64,000 bases of DNA, from positions 5,189,598-5,253,597 of the forward strand of contig CM055896.1 of NCBI GenBank assembly GCA_029582155.1, given 5' to 3'. Below the pieces are notes generated by a model. It saw only the letters and a list, made by a program, of their open reading frames with translations, was not told the origin of the DNA and did no database searches. Position numbers and translations under genes: made by a program. The stretch is from Panopea generosa. Its lineage: Eukaryota; Mollusca; Bivalvia; Adapedonta; Hiatellidae. Positions 1-11,469 of this stretch are shown here, in pieces. The stretch's first letter is position 1; each line of letters begins with the position of its first letter.

Positions 1-230
1 TTGACAGGAAGTGGTCAGTACAATAATTATGCTCCTTTGTTACATTTAGTTGTCTTTGGAATAAATAAAAAAACTTTTGAAGGGAATTTATCTTAACATG
101 ACCGTGGTCAAAAACAGTTACAGGAACTGCAATGTTCATAAACCATAAATTTTCCTCCGGCGTGGGTGGATTGGCCATGTCCAACATGGCTCTTGTTTCC
201 GTTATAATTGCATCTCTTGAACTAGTAGAT

Positions 231-424
231 AATTTGAGCCCAGACCACATGCTGCATATTTTGTTTTTTCACTGTGTCTTAAATATAGATGTGACAATGG
301 AGCCCTACAGGAAATGTAATACGTCTCACACCAATATTACATTTTCCATTGGGCTCCATTGTAACATTTATGTCCAAAACACAGTGAAAATACTAAATCT
401 TCAACATGTGACTGGGCTCAAATT
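231..424. repeat. Imperfect inverted repeat, MITE-like hairpin
   Basis: The left arm (about 231-329) and the right arm (about 337-424) are diverged reverse complements. Both outer ends read AATTTGAGCCCA-like, both arms contain TTTTCACTGTGT and ACAATGGAGCCC, and the arms meet at a short loop near 330-336. This is the form of a foldback or MITE-type non-autonomous element. A 113-aa reading frame runs through it but shows no protein-like features. No clear target-site duplication was found, so the family is not assigned. Confidence 0.7.
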
Positions 425-764
425 CTTCACTGTTTTAAGATATGCAAATATAAAGGGAAAAAACATACCTTGACCAGCTTTTTTTTTTAAATTCAATGCT
501 TTTGTGAGACCTATCAATTTCCAGTGTAATAGTATATCAACTCTTCGCCCACGAGGCGGTTCGAACCAACAATTCTGAAATAATACATAATTGTTCAGAA
601 AGCTGGTATCAGCATCAAATTTTCAGTGGTGCTTTCTTAAATATTGACCATTTAACTCATGTTAGGAAAAACAAATCAGAACTGTACAAAGCCCTAAAAA
701 AGAGAAAGTTTTATTTCTACATCCTTCATCCAGAGTACTCAAGGGAGATAATGGTGGTGTTAAT
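425..764. other. Non-coding, no gene seen
   Basis: AT-rich sequence without a convincing reading frame. Around 541-575 there is a GGTTCGAAC-like string that could be a remnant of a tRNA-derived SINE B box. It is too isolated to call. Confidence 0.4.
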
Positions 765-799
765 TCAATAGTGGTGTGAGACGTTCATCATGGCCATTA

Positions 800-1098
800 T
801 CACCAACGTCGTCGTCGTCACCGTCCGATCGGCATAATCATCATTAGCAGCAACAGCAATATAAGCTGTAGCAGCAGCAGCAGCAGCAGCAGCATCAACA
901 TCATCATCATCATTATCATTACCATCATCATCATCATCATTACCATTAATAATATCATCATTATTATTATTATTATTATCATCATTATTGTTTTCATTAT
1001 TACTATCATTATTTTTATTAAGCATTATTATCATCATCATTATTACCATTATTATCTTATTGTTATTATTATTATTATTAGTAGTAGTAGTAGTAGTG
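800..1098. repeat. Compound trinucleotide microsatellite
   Basis: Successive short tracts of GTC/CGT, CAG/AGC, ATC/CAT, ATT and GTA triplets. The minus-strand frames that read poly-Asn, Asp or Ala are products of the triplet periodicity and not evidence of a gene. Confidence 0.9.
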
Positions 1099-1149
1099 TT
1101 ACGCATCATATGAACTGTACTGGTTTTTCTTTGAAAAAAAATCAGCAAA

Positions 1150-2370
1150 ACAAATGTGAATTATGAAAATAAACAACATTCATTGTAACTCAGGTACTGT
1201 CCGTGTATTTAAGAATATTAGGTAATTACGCATTAGCTATGCATTGACTATGAAAATAAATCTCCACTTTTGTTTGTTTTGCTTCGTAAAACATCATACA
1301 TGTAATGTACGCTATTTTTATTGCGCACTTACTAACATCAAATGTGTATTTAATGGCTACATGTTTCGATATGTGTGCAATTGGTTACATATTTACTAAT
1401 GCGTCGTGCATATTTTATTGACAGCTCAATCATGTTCACGATATATGATGATCTATAATTATTACAATGAGATAATGTCATAACCCTGGCACGTGAGTGT
1501 GTAAGCCAATCGTATCACTAGGATCCTCCCGTAGTACAATGAGCTAAATACCTCACGGATATTGACGTTCCTGTCCGCCATAAAAATCTGTAATCTAAAA
1601 ACATTTAGTTGTGTTGGATTTGTTATAAAGGTTTTATGTTTGAAAGAAAAAAATAAACTTTTACGGAAAATTGATTTATTTGGAATAGGAAATACAAAAA
1701 AGTAAGTAGCTTTTATGCATTATTAATATTTTTTGTTGATTTTTATTAGTATTATTACTACCTTTTTTTACAATTTTTACAAGTTTCTTCTATTTAGAGA
1801 ATAAAAAAAACATTTTAAATATTTTTATCATGATTTGTATGATTTAATTACGAAAGCAAACACCATTTCATGTGTTGTTGTGAAACGTATATATAATTTA
1901 TTCAGACAAGGACCTGCTTCCGCCATTTTTCTTTTTTTCAAGTGCGCACTTGTTATCTGCCATTAACGTTTTAAATTTTACATTTAGCATAAAACTGCAT
2001 TTGAGATATTATATTGCATTAACCATAAGTATGTGTTATGTCTTAATTACAAATCCAATACACGATAATATTAAATTACCCCCTTAAAATGCATTGAAGA
2101 ACAATTCATTGTTTTTATCGTTATGCATTAACTTTATATTTTTGTGTATGCAGTCTGTTTTTTGTTGTTGATAAGACTGGATTACATTTTTGCTCAAGTC
2201 TACCGTTGGGTTGGACAACTGGTCATGTTGGAATTATTTTGCGCTTACTATTTTTAGATTATAAATAGCTAGTGCAACTTTCTCCGTCGGCGTGTTCGTC
2301 GGCTCTTGCACGATATACGTGGACTTGTGGATACGATATAGGTTATTATAGAAGCATAGGAATATGGGAT
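1150..2370. other. Non-coding AT-rich stretch
   Basis: No gene, RNA or structured repeat recognised. The sequence is T/A-rich with many stops in all frames. Confidence 0.5.
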
Positions 2371-2371
2371 G

Positions 2372-3127
2372 GTCCCGGATTCTTATTCATTACCCCGCCC
2401 TTGTTTTGCCCGAGTCCCAGATGCTTATTCATAACCTCGCCCTTGTTTGGCCCGAGTCCCGGATTCTTATTCATTACCCCGCCCTTGTTTTGCCCGAGTC
2501 CCGGATTCTTATTCATTACCCCGCCCTTGTTTTGCCCGAGTCCCGGATTCTTATTCATTACCTCACCCTTGTTTTGCCCGAGTCCCAGATTTTTATTCAT
2601 TACCCCCGCCCTTGTTTTGCACGAGTCCCGCATTCTTATTCATTACCCCGCCCATTGTTTTGCCCGAGTCCCAGATTTTTATTCATTACCCCGCCCTTGA
2701 TTTGCACGAGTCCCGGATTCTTATTCATTACCCCGACCTTGTTTTGCCCGAGTCCCAGATTCTTATTAATTACCCCGCCTTTGTTTTGCCCGAGTCCCGG
2801 ATTCTTATTTATTACCCCGATCCTTGTTTTGCCCGAGTCCCGGATTCTTATTCATTACCCCGACTTTGTCTTGCCCGAGTCCCAGATTCTTATTCATTAC
2901 CTCGCCCTTGTTTTGCCCGAGTCCCGGATTCTTATTCATAACCCCGCCCTTGTTTTGCCCGAGTCCCGGATTCTTATTCATTACCCCGCCCTTGTTTTGC
3001 CCGAGTCCCGGATTCTTATTCATAACCCCGCCCTTGTTTTGCCCGAGTCCCGGATTCTTATTCATTACCCTTCCCTTGTTTTGCCCGAGTCCCAGATTCT
3101 TATTCATTACCTCGCCCTTGTTTTGCT
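2372..3127. repeat. 43-bp minisatellite, about 17-18 copies
   Basis: The unit contains CCTTGTTTTGCCCGAGTCCC followed by a GATTCTTATTCATTACC-type segment and is repeated head to tail with single-base variants and a few indels. The unit is not a multiple of three and lacks stops, so overlapping open frames of up to 255 aa appear on both strands. These are artefacts of the array. The array is GC-richer than its flanks. Confidence 0.95.
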
Positions 3128-3774
3128 ATAATTTTATTAACCAACGTATTGAATATCTAATTATGTCTTAATGTCGAAAACCCGTAAATGAACGCCGTAT
3201 TTGTATGTAGTTTAAGTTGTTTACACATTTTTGTAAACCCTTAAGAAAACATTGCGAGAAAAATCGCATAAGTTTGTTTTTGACAATAGTGTTTTATCCG
3301 GCTTGAAATAAGAAATGAGACTTAAAATTGTGAATGTTTACATTTGGTATAAATACACCTATCGCCTGGTTGCTCACGAAACAATCAAATCATGAAACAT
3401 TTTTGAAATTTCTGTAGTAATAATATATAAAAGTGACAGAATAAAACTCCAAAATATTTAACGTTAAACAAAATTGTAAAATTCTGCAATCTTTTTATAA
3501 ATGCTTTACACGAAAATCACAATAACAGAATAAAATGGAATTGTGATATTTGCATGCATATTTACATTCAGCATTGTGGTACCATTAAGGTATCCAGATA
3601 ACCTATTTAGTTGATAACATAACACATCATATTGAAATTCCCAGTAATATGTCCAAATTAATGGTGTAGTAAAAGCTACACATTGGGAGTGATTTTTGTT
3701 CGAAGTTTATCAGTATAAAGAAACACAAACAATTCCATAATATCTACAAATACACACTCTCTGTTTTACAAGCA
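3128..3774. other. Non-coding AT-rich stretch
   Basis: Nothing recognised between the 43-bp array and the CAA/CAC tract. Confidence 0.5.
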
Positions 3775-3775
3775 G

Positions 3776-4197
3776 TGTTCCATTTGGCAACATCACCACC
3801 ACATCCACCACCACTATCACCACCACCACCAACAACAACAATAACAACAACAGCAACACCACTTACAACAACATCAATATCAAATGCAATAGCAATATCA
3901 ACAACAGCAAATGCAACAACAGCACCACCACCACCAACAAAAACAACAACAACAGCAACAACACAAACAACAACAAATGCAAAGCATTATCTACAGCAGC
4001 AAAAACATCAACAACAACAACAATATTAACAACACCGCACCATCATCACCACCACCGCCAAAAACAATTACCACTCCACCACCACCACCACTACCACCAC
4101 CACCAACAACAATAACAACAACAAATGCAACAACAATATCTACAGCAACAACAACAACAACAACAAAAACAAACAACAACAACATCAACAACAGCTA
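3776..4197. repeat. CAA/CAC trinucleotide-rich low-complexity tract
   Basis: A purine/C-rich tract made of CAA, CAC and ACA triplets with ATCA interruptions. Frames read poly-Thr, Gln, Asn or Pro. No start context, conserved block or splice sites suggest an exon. Confidence 0.9.
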
Positions 4198-4199
4198 AA

Positions 4200-6578
4200 A
4201 TTACAACGAAAATAGCAACCAAAACAGATGCAAAAAAAACAAACATAAATCTTTGTGACCGTTAACTATACTGATGTACTTATTCTGCCTAACCTATATT
4301 AACTACGTGACGTCTACAAGCGTCCACCTCCTTTCAGCGGCCCCTGACTTGTAAACAGCAACAAATGTCTAATTATTGTAACTGATTTTGAATAAATTGA
4401 GGATACATGTCCACTAGGATTTCTAGAGAACCATTTACCGAATCATCAGTTAAATATTTTCACCCGTTTACATGAGAGACGATAAATCTCAATATCACAA
4501 CCTCCCACCGCTGAGGTCGTCGGTTCGGGTCAAGCGGTCCAAAATATTATGTGAAAAGTTTGCCAGCTACTTTCTCAAAGACGATTTTTATTTTGAAGTA
4601 TTTCTCCATCAACAAAATCAGATACCATTTATAGCCTATAATATGTCAAAACTCTTTTTTTTTTTAAAGAAAATGTCCTGATCCACGTGTAAAGTGCGGA
4701 ACTTATTAAGTAGTAAACGTCCGTGTGATCCGTTAATTTTCAAGTTTCATTTCCCCGTAAGAGCTTGCATGCTTAAATAGGAACCTAGCAATGTAACAAC
4801 CCATCAATACGGCATTAATACCCGTCTGACAATGGCTTATTACGCTAAACGTATGAATTTTTGCATCTCGCCACGTCAACTCCGCCGCTAATTGATTGTT
4901 TCTGGTGTTAATAGCCAACTAATGAGTCTCCCGGGTTATGCCGGTATCGATGTTTCAGCCCGGGAGCGTAAATAATTTCATAATTCATAAATGTACATGA
5001 AATGGTTTATGTGTTTGTCATCCAGGAAACGGCAGCTGAGTTCGTCAGGAAATGTATTAATGGTGTATAAAGGTCAATAATGATACAAATAGTTTCACGT
5101 ACTTGAGCATTGTTGGAAGGTCACGTATATCACTCTATATTTCAAATGAGTGTGTGCAATATGATTGTTTATTTGTTTTATACGAGTTCTAACGCTAAAA
5201 TATCACATTGATAAGATAGAATATATTGTATTGGACCATTTCTCGCATATCATTAAACAGCAAGGTACTTAAACAACAAATACACGGACTACATGTACCA
5301 TAATCATATAGAACCGGCTGGAAGAAACGAAAATGAAACACATATATTTATATGATTCTTTACCGTGCTCGAAGTATTAACCCAGATTTTAAAAGAACAC
5401 GTGGTAATTTTGGTAAATGATTTGAAAAAAACAACAACCGTAAAACCCCACATAAACAAACCGGGTAGCGGGGATTTGTTTGGAAAGGTATTAACTATTA
5501 TATATGTATATAATACATACAAAAACTGTAATATATAATATAGAATGATACTTGAATGTGTATACATATTATTATAACATTTGATAATGGTGCGATAGGA
5601 GTTATAAAATAGTATAGATATGTTAGTGATATTACATAATATACTTTTGACATTATTTTTGTGTTGAAAAAAAAAGTAGGAGAATTATTATTGTTCGATT
5701 TGTATTATCAAGGAACTATCTCTAATTCTTTGATATTATGTGTTGAACTCGTCATTGACATTTTATATATGTGTCGTAACATGTTTACTGAAAGGCCTTT
5801 TGGTCTTTTGTATTGAATAAAGTATTCGATATATATCAAATATTAACCATTATATCATTTCTTAACTCTAGTTTTTCATATTATGTAAAATATGTAATTA
5901 AAACATTTATCAAATTCATAACATATTGAATTTGAACGTTATAATGTTACGACGATCTGAGAGATTTTTCCAAATATAACAATTTAGCGAAATATCATGT
6001 TTACTGAATACTGAATACTGAAACTGGTTTTTAAACAGCTGTGTATAGATGCATTTCTGTAAACAGAAGAAAAACGCTTGTTTTTAACAAACAAATACAC
6101 GTCTTTTTACATTAGCACAAACTACACGTATAATCATTTCTTCAGAATGCTTCTTCCTGACGAGCCATTAACTTTGCAAATTAGCCGTTCCAAAGGAATC
6201 TGACTTATGCTGTATTAACGACAATAATGATTCACCGTGCGCCTTGCTCGGGGTGTAATCCTTCTTAAGCCTCCTGGTGATAATTAACTAAGTTATTGTA
6301 TTTTATTGCAGCATGCACTGCTGTCTACCTGGGCAGAATCAAACTTCAGGTTTTACTTCTAAAGAGCCCATTAAAGTATTTAAACTGTCACATGTTGAAG
6401 CTTTGCTGTTTGCATGTACATTCAATGTTTTGGATCTTTACTTAAATAATGTATATAAAATAACCCCCTGCCACCTTCGAACATCATTTTACATGTTCAT
6501 TATATTTTTACAGATTAACTGCAAAAACACATAGTCAATGTATTGATTAAACCAGTGTAATTGAGGACATGATTAAAG
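4200..6578. other. Non-coding stretch
   Basis: No gene supported. A frame at 6313-6534 follows a TTTTATTGCAG that could pass for a splice acceptor, but its translation shows no recognisable domain. The rest is AT-rich unique-looking sequence. Confidence 0.4.
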
Positions 6579-6579
6579 C

Positions 6580-7960
6580 AATGTACATAACTGATCAACA
6601 ATGTTCATAGCTTATCAGCAATGTTCATAGCTTATCAACGATGTACATAACTGATCAACAATGAACATAGCTGATCATCAGTGTACATAGCTTATCAACA
6701 ATGTACAAAGTTTATCAGCAATGTACACAGCTTATCAACAATGTTCATAACTTAGCAGCAATGTACATAGCTTATCAACAATATTCATAGCTTATCAGCA
6801 ATGTACATAGCTTATCAACAATGTTCATAACTTATCAGCAATGTACATAGCTTATCAACAATGTACACAGCTTATCAACAATGTTCATAACTTATCAACA
6901 ATGTACATAGCTTATCAACAATATTCATAGCTTATCCGCAATGTACATAGTTTATCAACAATGTTCATAACTTATCAGAAATGTACATAGGTTATCAACA
7001 AAGTTCATAGCTAATCAGCAATTTACATAGCTTATAAACAAAGTACACAACTTATCAACAATGTTCATAACTTATCAGAAATGTACATAGGTTATCAACA
7101 AAGTACATAGCTAATCAGCAATTTACATAGCTTATAAACAAAGTACACAACTTATCAACAATTTACATAACTAATTAACAATGTACATAGCTTATCAATA
7201 AATTTACATAGCTTATCAACAATGTTCATAACTTATTAACAATGTACATAGCTTATAATAAATGTACATAACTCATCAACAACGCACATAACTTATTGAC
7301 AATGTACATAACTCTTAAACAATGTGCATAACTTATCAACAATGTACACAGCTTATCAACAATGTTCATAACTTATCAACAATGTACATAGCTTATCAAC
7401 AATATTCATAGCTTATCCGCAATGTACATAGTTTATCAACAATGTTCATAACTTATCAGAAATGTACATAGGTTATCAACAAAGTTCATAGCTAATCAGC
7501 AATTTACATAGCTTATAAACAAAGTACACAACTTATCAACAATGTTCATAACTTATCAGAAATGTACATAGGTTATCAACAAAGTACATAGCTAATCAGC
7601 AATTTACATAGCTTATAAACAAAGTACACAACTTATCAACAATTTACATAACTAATTAACAATGTACATAGCTTATCAATAAATTTACATAGCTTATCAA
7701 CAATGTTCATAACTTATTAACAATGTACATAGCTTATAATAAATGTACATAACTCATCAACAACGCACATAACTTATTGACAATGTACATAACTCTTAAA
7801 CAATGTGCATAACTTATCAACAATGTACATAGCTTAAAAAACAAATGTACATAACTTGTAAACACTGTACATAACTAAACAACTTATAAACAATGTACAT
7901 AGCAATTCAACATTGTACATCAATTATAAACAATTTACATCCATTACTCAATGTGCATAA
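6580..7960. repeat. 20-bp minisatellite with a 481-bp higher-order duplication
   Basis: The monomer is close to ATGTACATAGCTTATCAACA and is repeated about 69 times with substitutions and occasional 1-bp shifts. Within the array, a block starting near 6861 (ACACAGCTTATCAAC, then the variant CTTATCCGCA at 6931) recurs 481 bp downstream (the same variant at 7412) through about 7812. About 24 monomers were therefore copied together. No coding potential. Confidence 0.95.
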
Positions 7961-8184
7961 ATTATAAAGCGATGAATCGGAAGTAATATTACACTAAATT
8001 TATATAAACAATATGTCATTGGGTTATTACACTCCTATCCCGTAAATTATGCGATAAGAAAATATATGTAATATACGACAGCATGATAATTACATTTAGC
8101 ATACAGCTGCATGATGGGATAAGAGTGGAACGCTTGGTTGAGTGAAAGAGTATCGGATCCCGGAATGGAGGATCCCGGATTCGA

Positions 8185-8232
8185 CCCCCCCCCCCCCCAC
8201 CACCACCCCCCCCCCCCCCCCCCCCACCACAC
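8185..8232. repeat. Poly-C tract with CACCAC interruptions
   Basis: Two C runs of 14 to 22 bases separated by ACCACCA, followed by CACCACACACATC. The minus strand is correspondingly G-rich and could form G-quadruplexes. The Gly-rich minus-strand frames here are artefacts. Confidence 0.9.
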
Positions 8233-8239
8233 ACATCAC

Positions 8240-11200
8240 AGCAATGTATAGACACTTTATCCAATGGCGTAGCTTCCTATAGGCACTGTAGGCTCGTGCA
8301 TACACTTTTTTTCTGATTTTTTTTTTTAAAATGCCTCTCGCAAAAATACAATGAAAATCGAACAGTGGATAGGGGGTGATACTATAAACATTGTAACACC
8401 TAGCGCTGTTGTATGAAAATAGTAGCCACTTGAAACCACGAGACAGACGGCTTCTTCATTTTCCCCTTTATTAAAACGAACAAACCGTAAAACATTACTT
8501 TTCTTATCAATTTATTTGGTTATAAAGCATTGATTTCAAGGTTAATATTAAGGATAACTGGGCCCCTAAAACATAAGAATACGCTAAAACGCGCGTACGA
8601 CTGTTTGACTGAAATATTTTTTTCGGGGGACCCTCCCACAACTGTGCCTATACATCGTTTTCTGCCAAGCTACGGTACCATGCACATGTATGGTATGATG
8701 TTGAACAATACTTGGATCGAACAACCCTTAACTTGAACTATTTGTCCAGTCTCGTTCGAGTCATCGAAGTTTTATTTATTTAACTCTTCAATATTGAAGC
8801 CTGAGAAGGTCAAGGTTAGGGTCAGTTTCATGTTGAATATCAAACTAACTTCAAACTCCCCAGATTTCTATACCTTTGTATGAAATTCTTTCGCACTCTA
8901 TGTAAAATAAAAAAAAGTATAAACTAAAATTGACCCAGTCTCTTGTTTTAAGTTATAAGAACATGATTAATTATATTTTCTGTCAGAAACCTCTGCCTTG
9001 AACCTCACTTCCTTTATACTGAGCTAGTTGTACATGCATGTAGGATCTTTACTAATAATTACCGCAAAAACATGAACATTGCTACATTGTAGCGCAGTAT
9101 GGTTTCTTTCTTGTATTATAGAACACGGCATGCTATTGATAATTACCAGGCTGCGGATGAATAACAGTGCCCTGGGCCTATTAACTTTATTGTAAACAAT
9201 TTCCTACGCGGGTGTTTTGTCTCATTTCAATTAATAAATACGTTTGTGTGTGAACAGTACCGTTATGCTAAAAAAATCGACTGTAGACACATGTACTTCT
9301 GCACAAAACAATATACCGTCTTTTGGTTTATTTTATAACTTATGTACTTCCATAACATACATAGTGAAAGGATTGTAACGAAAGAAAATAATTCTTATAT
9401 AGTTTCTTTCATCTATAAGAAATGCAACTTCATTTTAAGCCTAATGTGAACAAATCTTCAAAATAAAAGATGTAGCAGAATAAAAAACAGACACATAAAA
9501 CAAAACGTTTATTAGTGCATTTAGCAAAGTATAATAAGCCAAAAATATCAAAATATAAGAAAATGTTTAGTCAGCCATTTCTTTCAGTCTTTTAACTTTT
9601 AAAAATAATTAATATGTGTATATTGAATAGTCATAACAGCCTCGTTTATACATTTACATTAAATCTATATGAAATAAATGTTGCATGTAAAATCACTCAG
9701 GTTGTAATGTCTCGGGTATTAGGTCACTAGCTATTCTATACAGTAATCTACCCATCTTAAAATGTTGTAATGGCGAACTCCAAGTCGTCGCATAAACTGG
9801 ACTGGTGAGATAAAGTTTCAAGTAACGAGCTAATTTAAAAATAAAATAATGCATTGCTCAGATTTGGGGACTAATTTCTACAAATTCACAAATTCACCAC
9901 ATTCCACGTGCAGCTGATAGGTGAAAATAAGTTCAAACCTAATTTCAACGAATATGTATAATATGTATTGTCCGTGGGTAGTTTACATACAGCTGTTCAA
10001 TAGATTTTAATTTAAGAAACACGGGAATGTGTGTAAATCGGGACAACACCTTTATATGTTAATACGAAATAAAACCAGCTGGGCACCATATAACATGTTT
10101 TTACTGTCCGTCATAGCCTTCAATCCTTCAATGAATATTTCATTTTAAATAAATATTGAAAGATCAATTCGATTGAAATTGATAAGAGTGAATGTCTCAA
10201 GTTTCAAGTAAGGGTAATCGATGAAATTTAGTTTTTGTCTTTAAAATCTATTCAAACAATGTTCTTTGATAAAAAAAATCATTTACAAAATATATTATAA
10301 TTCATGGCAATCGGTTCAGACAAAATATCCTATATTCATAAATGCGGACATTACGAAAGAAATGCCCTGAACTGTTTAAGTTATCGAGCTATCGAGCTAG
10401 AATTACGTAGTATAAACTAAATCTTTTCGATCAACTTCTTTAACAACTGCGACAGCATGTTCAAATGATTTTCTTTCTTTGCAATTATATCATAACATTG
10501 ATTGTAACGAAAAATCAAGACTTAACTTGTCCGAATCGAAGATGTTTCCGACAGAACAAATGTCGACACAAGACGATTACATTATTGTACAGATTTTATC
10601 AATATTCAGCCATTAGATTGTATTTAATGTTATCTCTGTCATGAAGAAAGAAAATCCCATTGAAAAGAACGTTCAATCAATTACTTGTATACAGCCATAC
10701 ACCGGCACAAAGCTTTTAAAACGTCGTAGTAGGATATATTTATTGGGCTAGCTGTTAAAAATGAAATATTATCTGCGGTGATAATTATATGTTTGTTATT
10801 ATTTTTCATAAATTTCACAAGAAATCGTTTAAAAAGTATTCAAGAGTATCGGCTTGTGGTATCTTTTATTTGAAATTGTTGATTAATTCAAAAACAGCAA
10901 CGGTATCAGAACAACATATCAATGTTGAACTGATCACAAGGTCCTAGTTTCAGAGTGAACATCTCAACTTGAGATTTTCCTCAAATTGCAATTTTTGATA
11001 TAATCATTTTGCATAAACCTCCTTTACAAATGAGTTCAATTTTGCGTGGTCATTTAAAGTGTCATTAGTTTAAATTGTTCTTTAGACAATGTGAGATTTC
11101 TGAGCTAAGGGAAATCTCAGCTTGAGATGTTTATTGAAACCGGGCCCTGAACATAATTTGGAGACAAAATTACAATTTCACGATATCAGGACGATACTGT

Positions 11201-11460
11201 GATGTATACACGAACAGATTTTTATTAACGGGATTTCTCATCAATAACATATGGTATATAAAGAACCGCCATTCTGACACGAGAACACGTGTTTACACAA
11301 AACCGTCCATTAAGTTAATGTCTGTTGTAAATGAATAAAGGATCAGGTAGACATTTCCCGTAAATGATACACCTGCTGTAGATCGGCAGGTATAACGTCA
11401 TAAACATATGGTTCATTTTGTACATGCCAGAACCGGGAATCCACTGGAAAATTTAAACCA
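8240..11460. other. Non-coding stretch
   Basis: About 3.2 kb of AT-rich sequence with dense stops in six frames. No tandem repeat, SINE head or gene fragment was recognised. Confidence 0.4.
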
Positions 11461-11469
11461 GTTAATTAC

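Noticed and set aside
132..473. 113-aa plus-strand frame
   Set aside because: Overlaps the inverted repeat at 231-424 and shows no protein features.
765..1148. Asn/Asp/Ala-rich 127-aa minus-strand frame
   Set aside because: Triplet microsatellites; no flanking coding sequence.
2272..3171. Several overlapping plus- and minus-strand frames of 95-255 aa
   Set aside because: They arise from the 43-bp array, whose unit lacks stops in several frames; all frames are open at once, which is not gene-like.
6313..6534. 73-aa frame after a possible splice acceptor
   Set aside because: No domain, no donor that leads to another exon, and ordinary AT-rich composition.
6580..7960. CRISPR-like regular repeats
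   Set aside because: Repeats are contiguous without unique spacers, the window is eukaryotic, and no cas genes exist.
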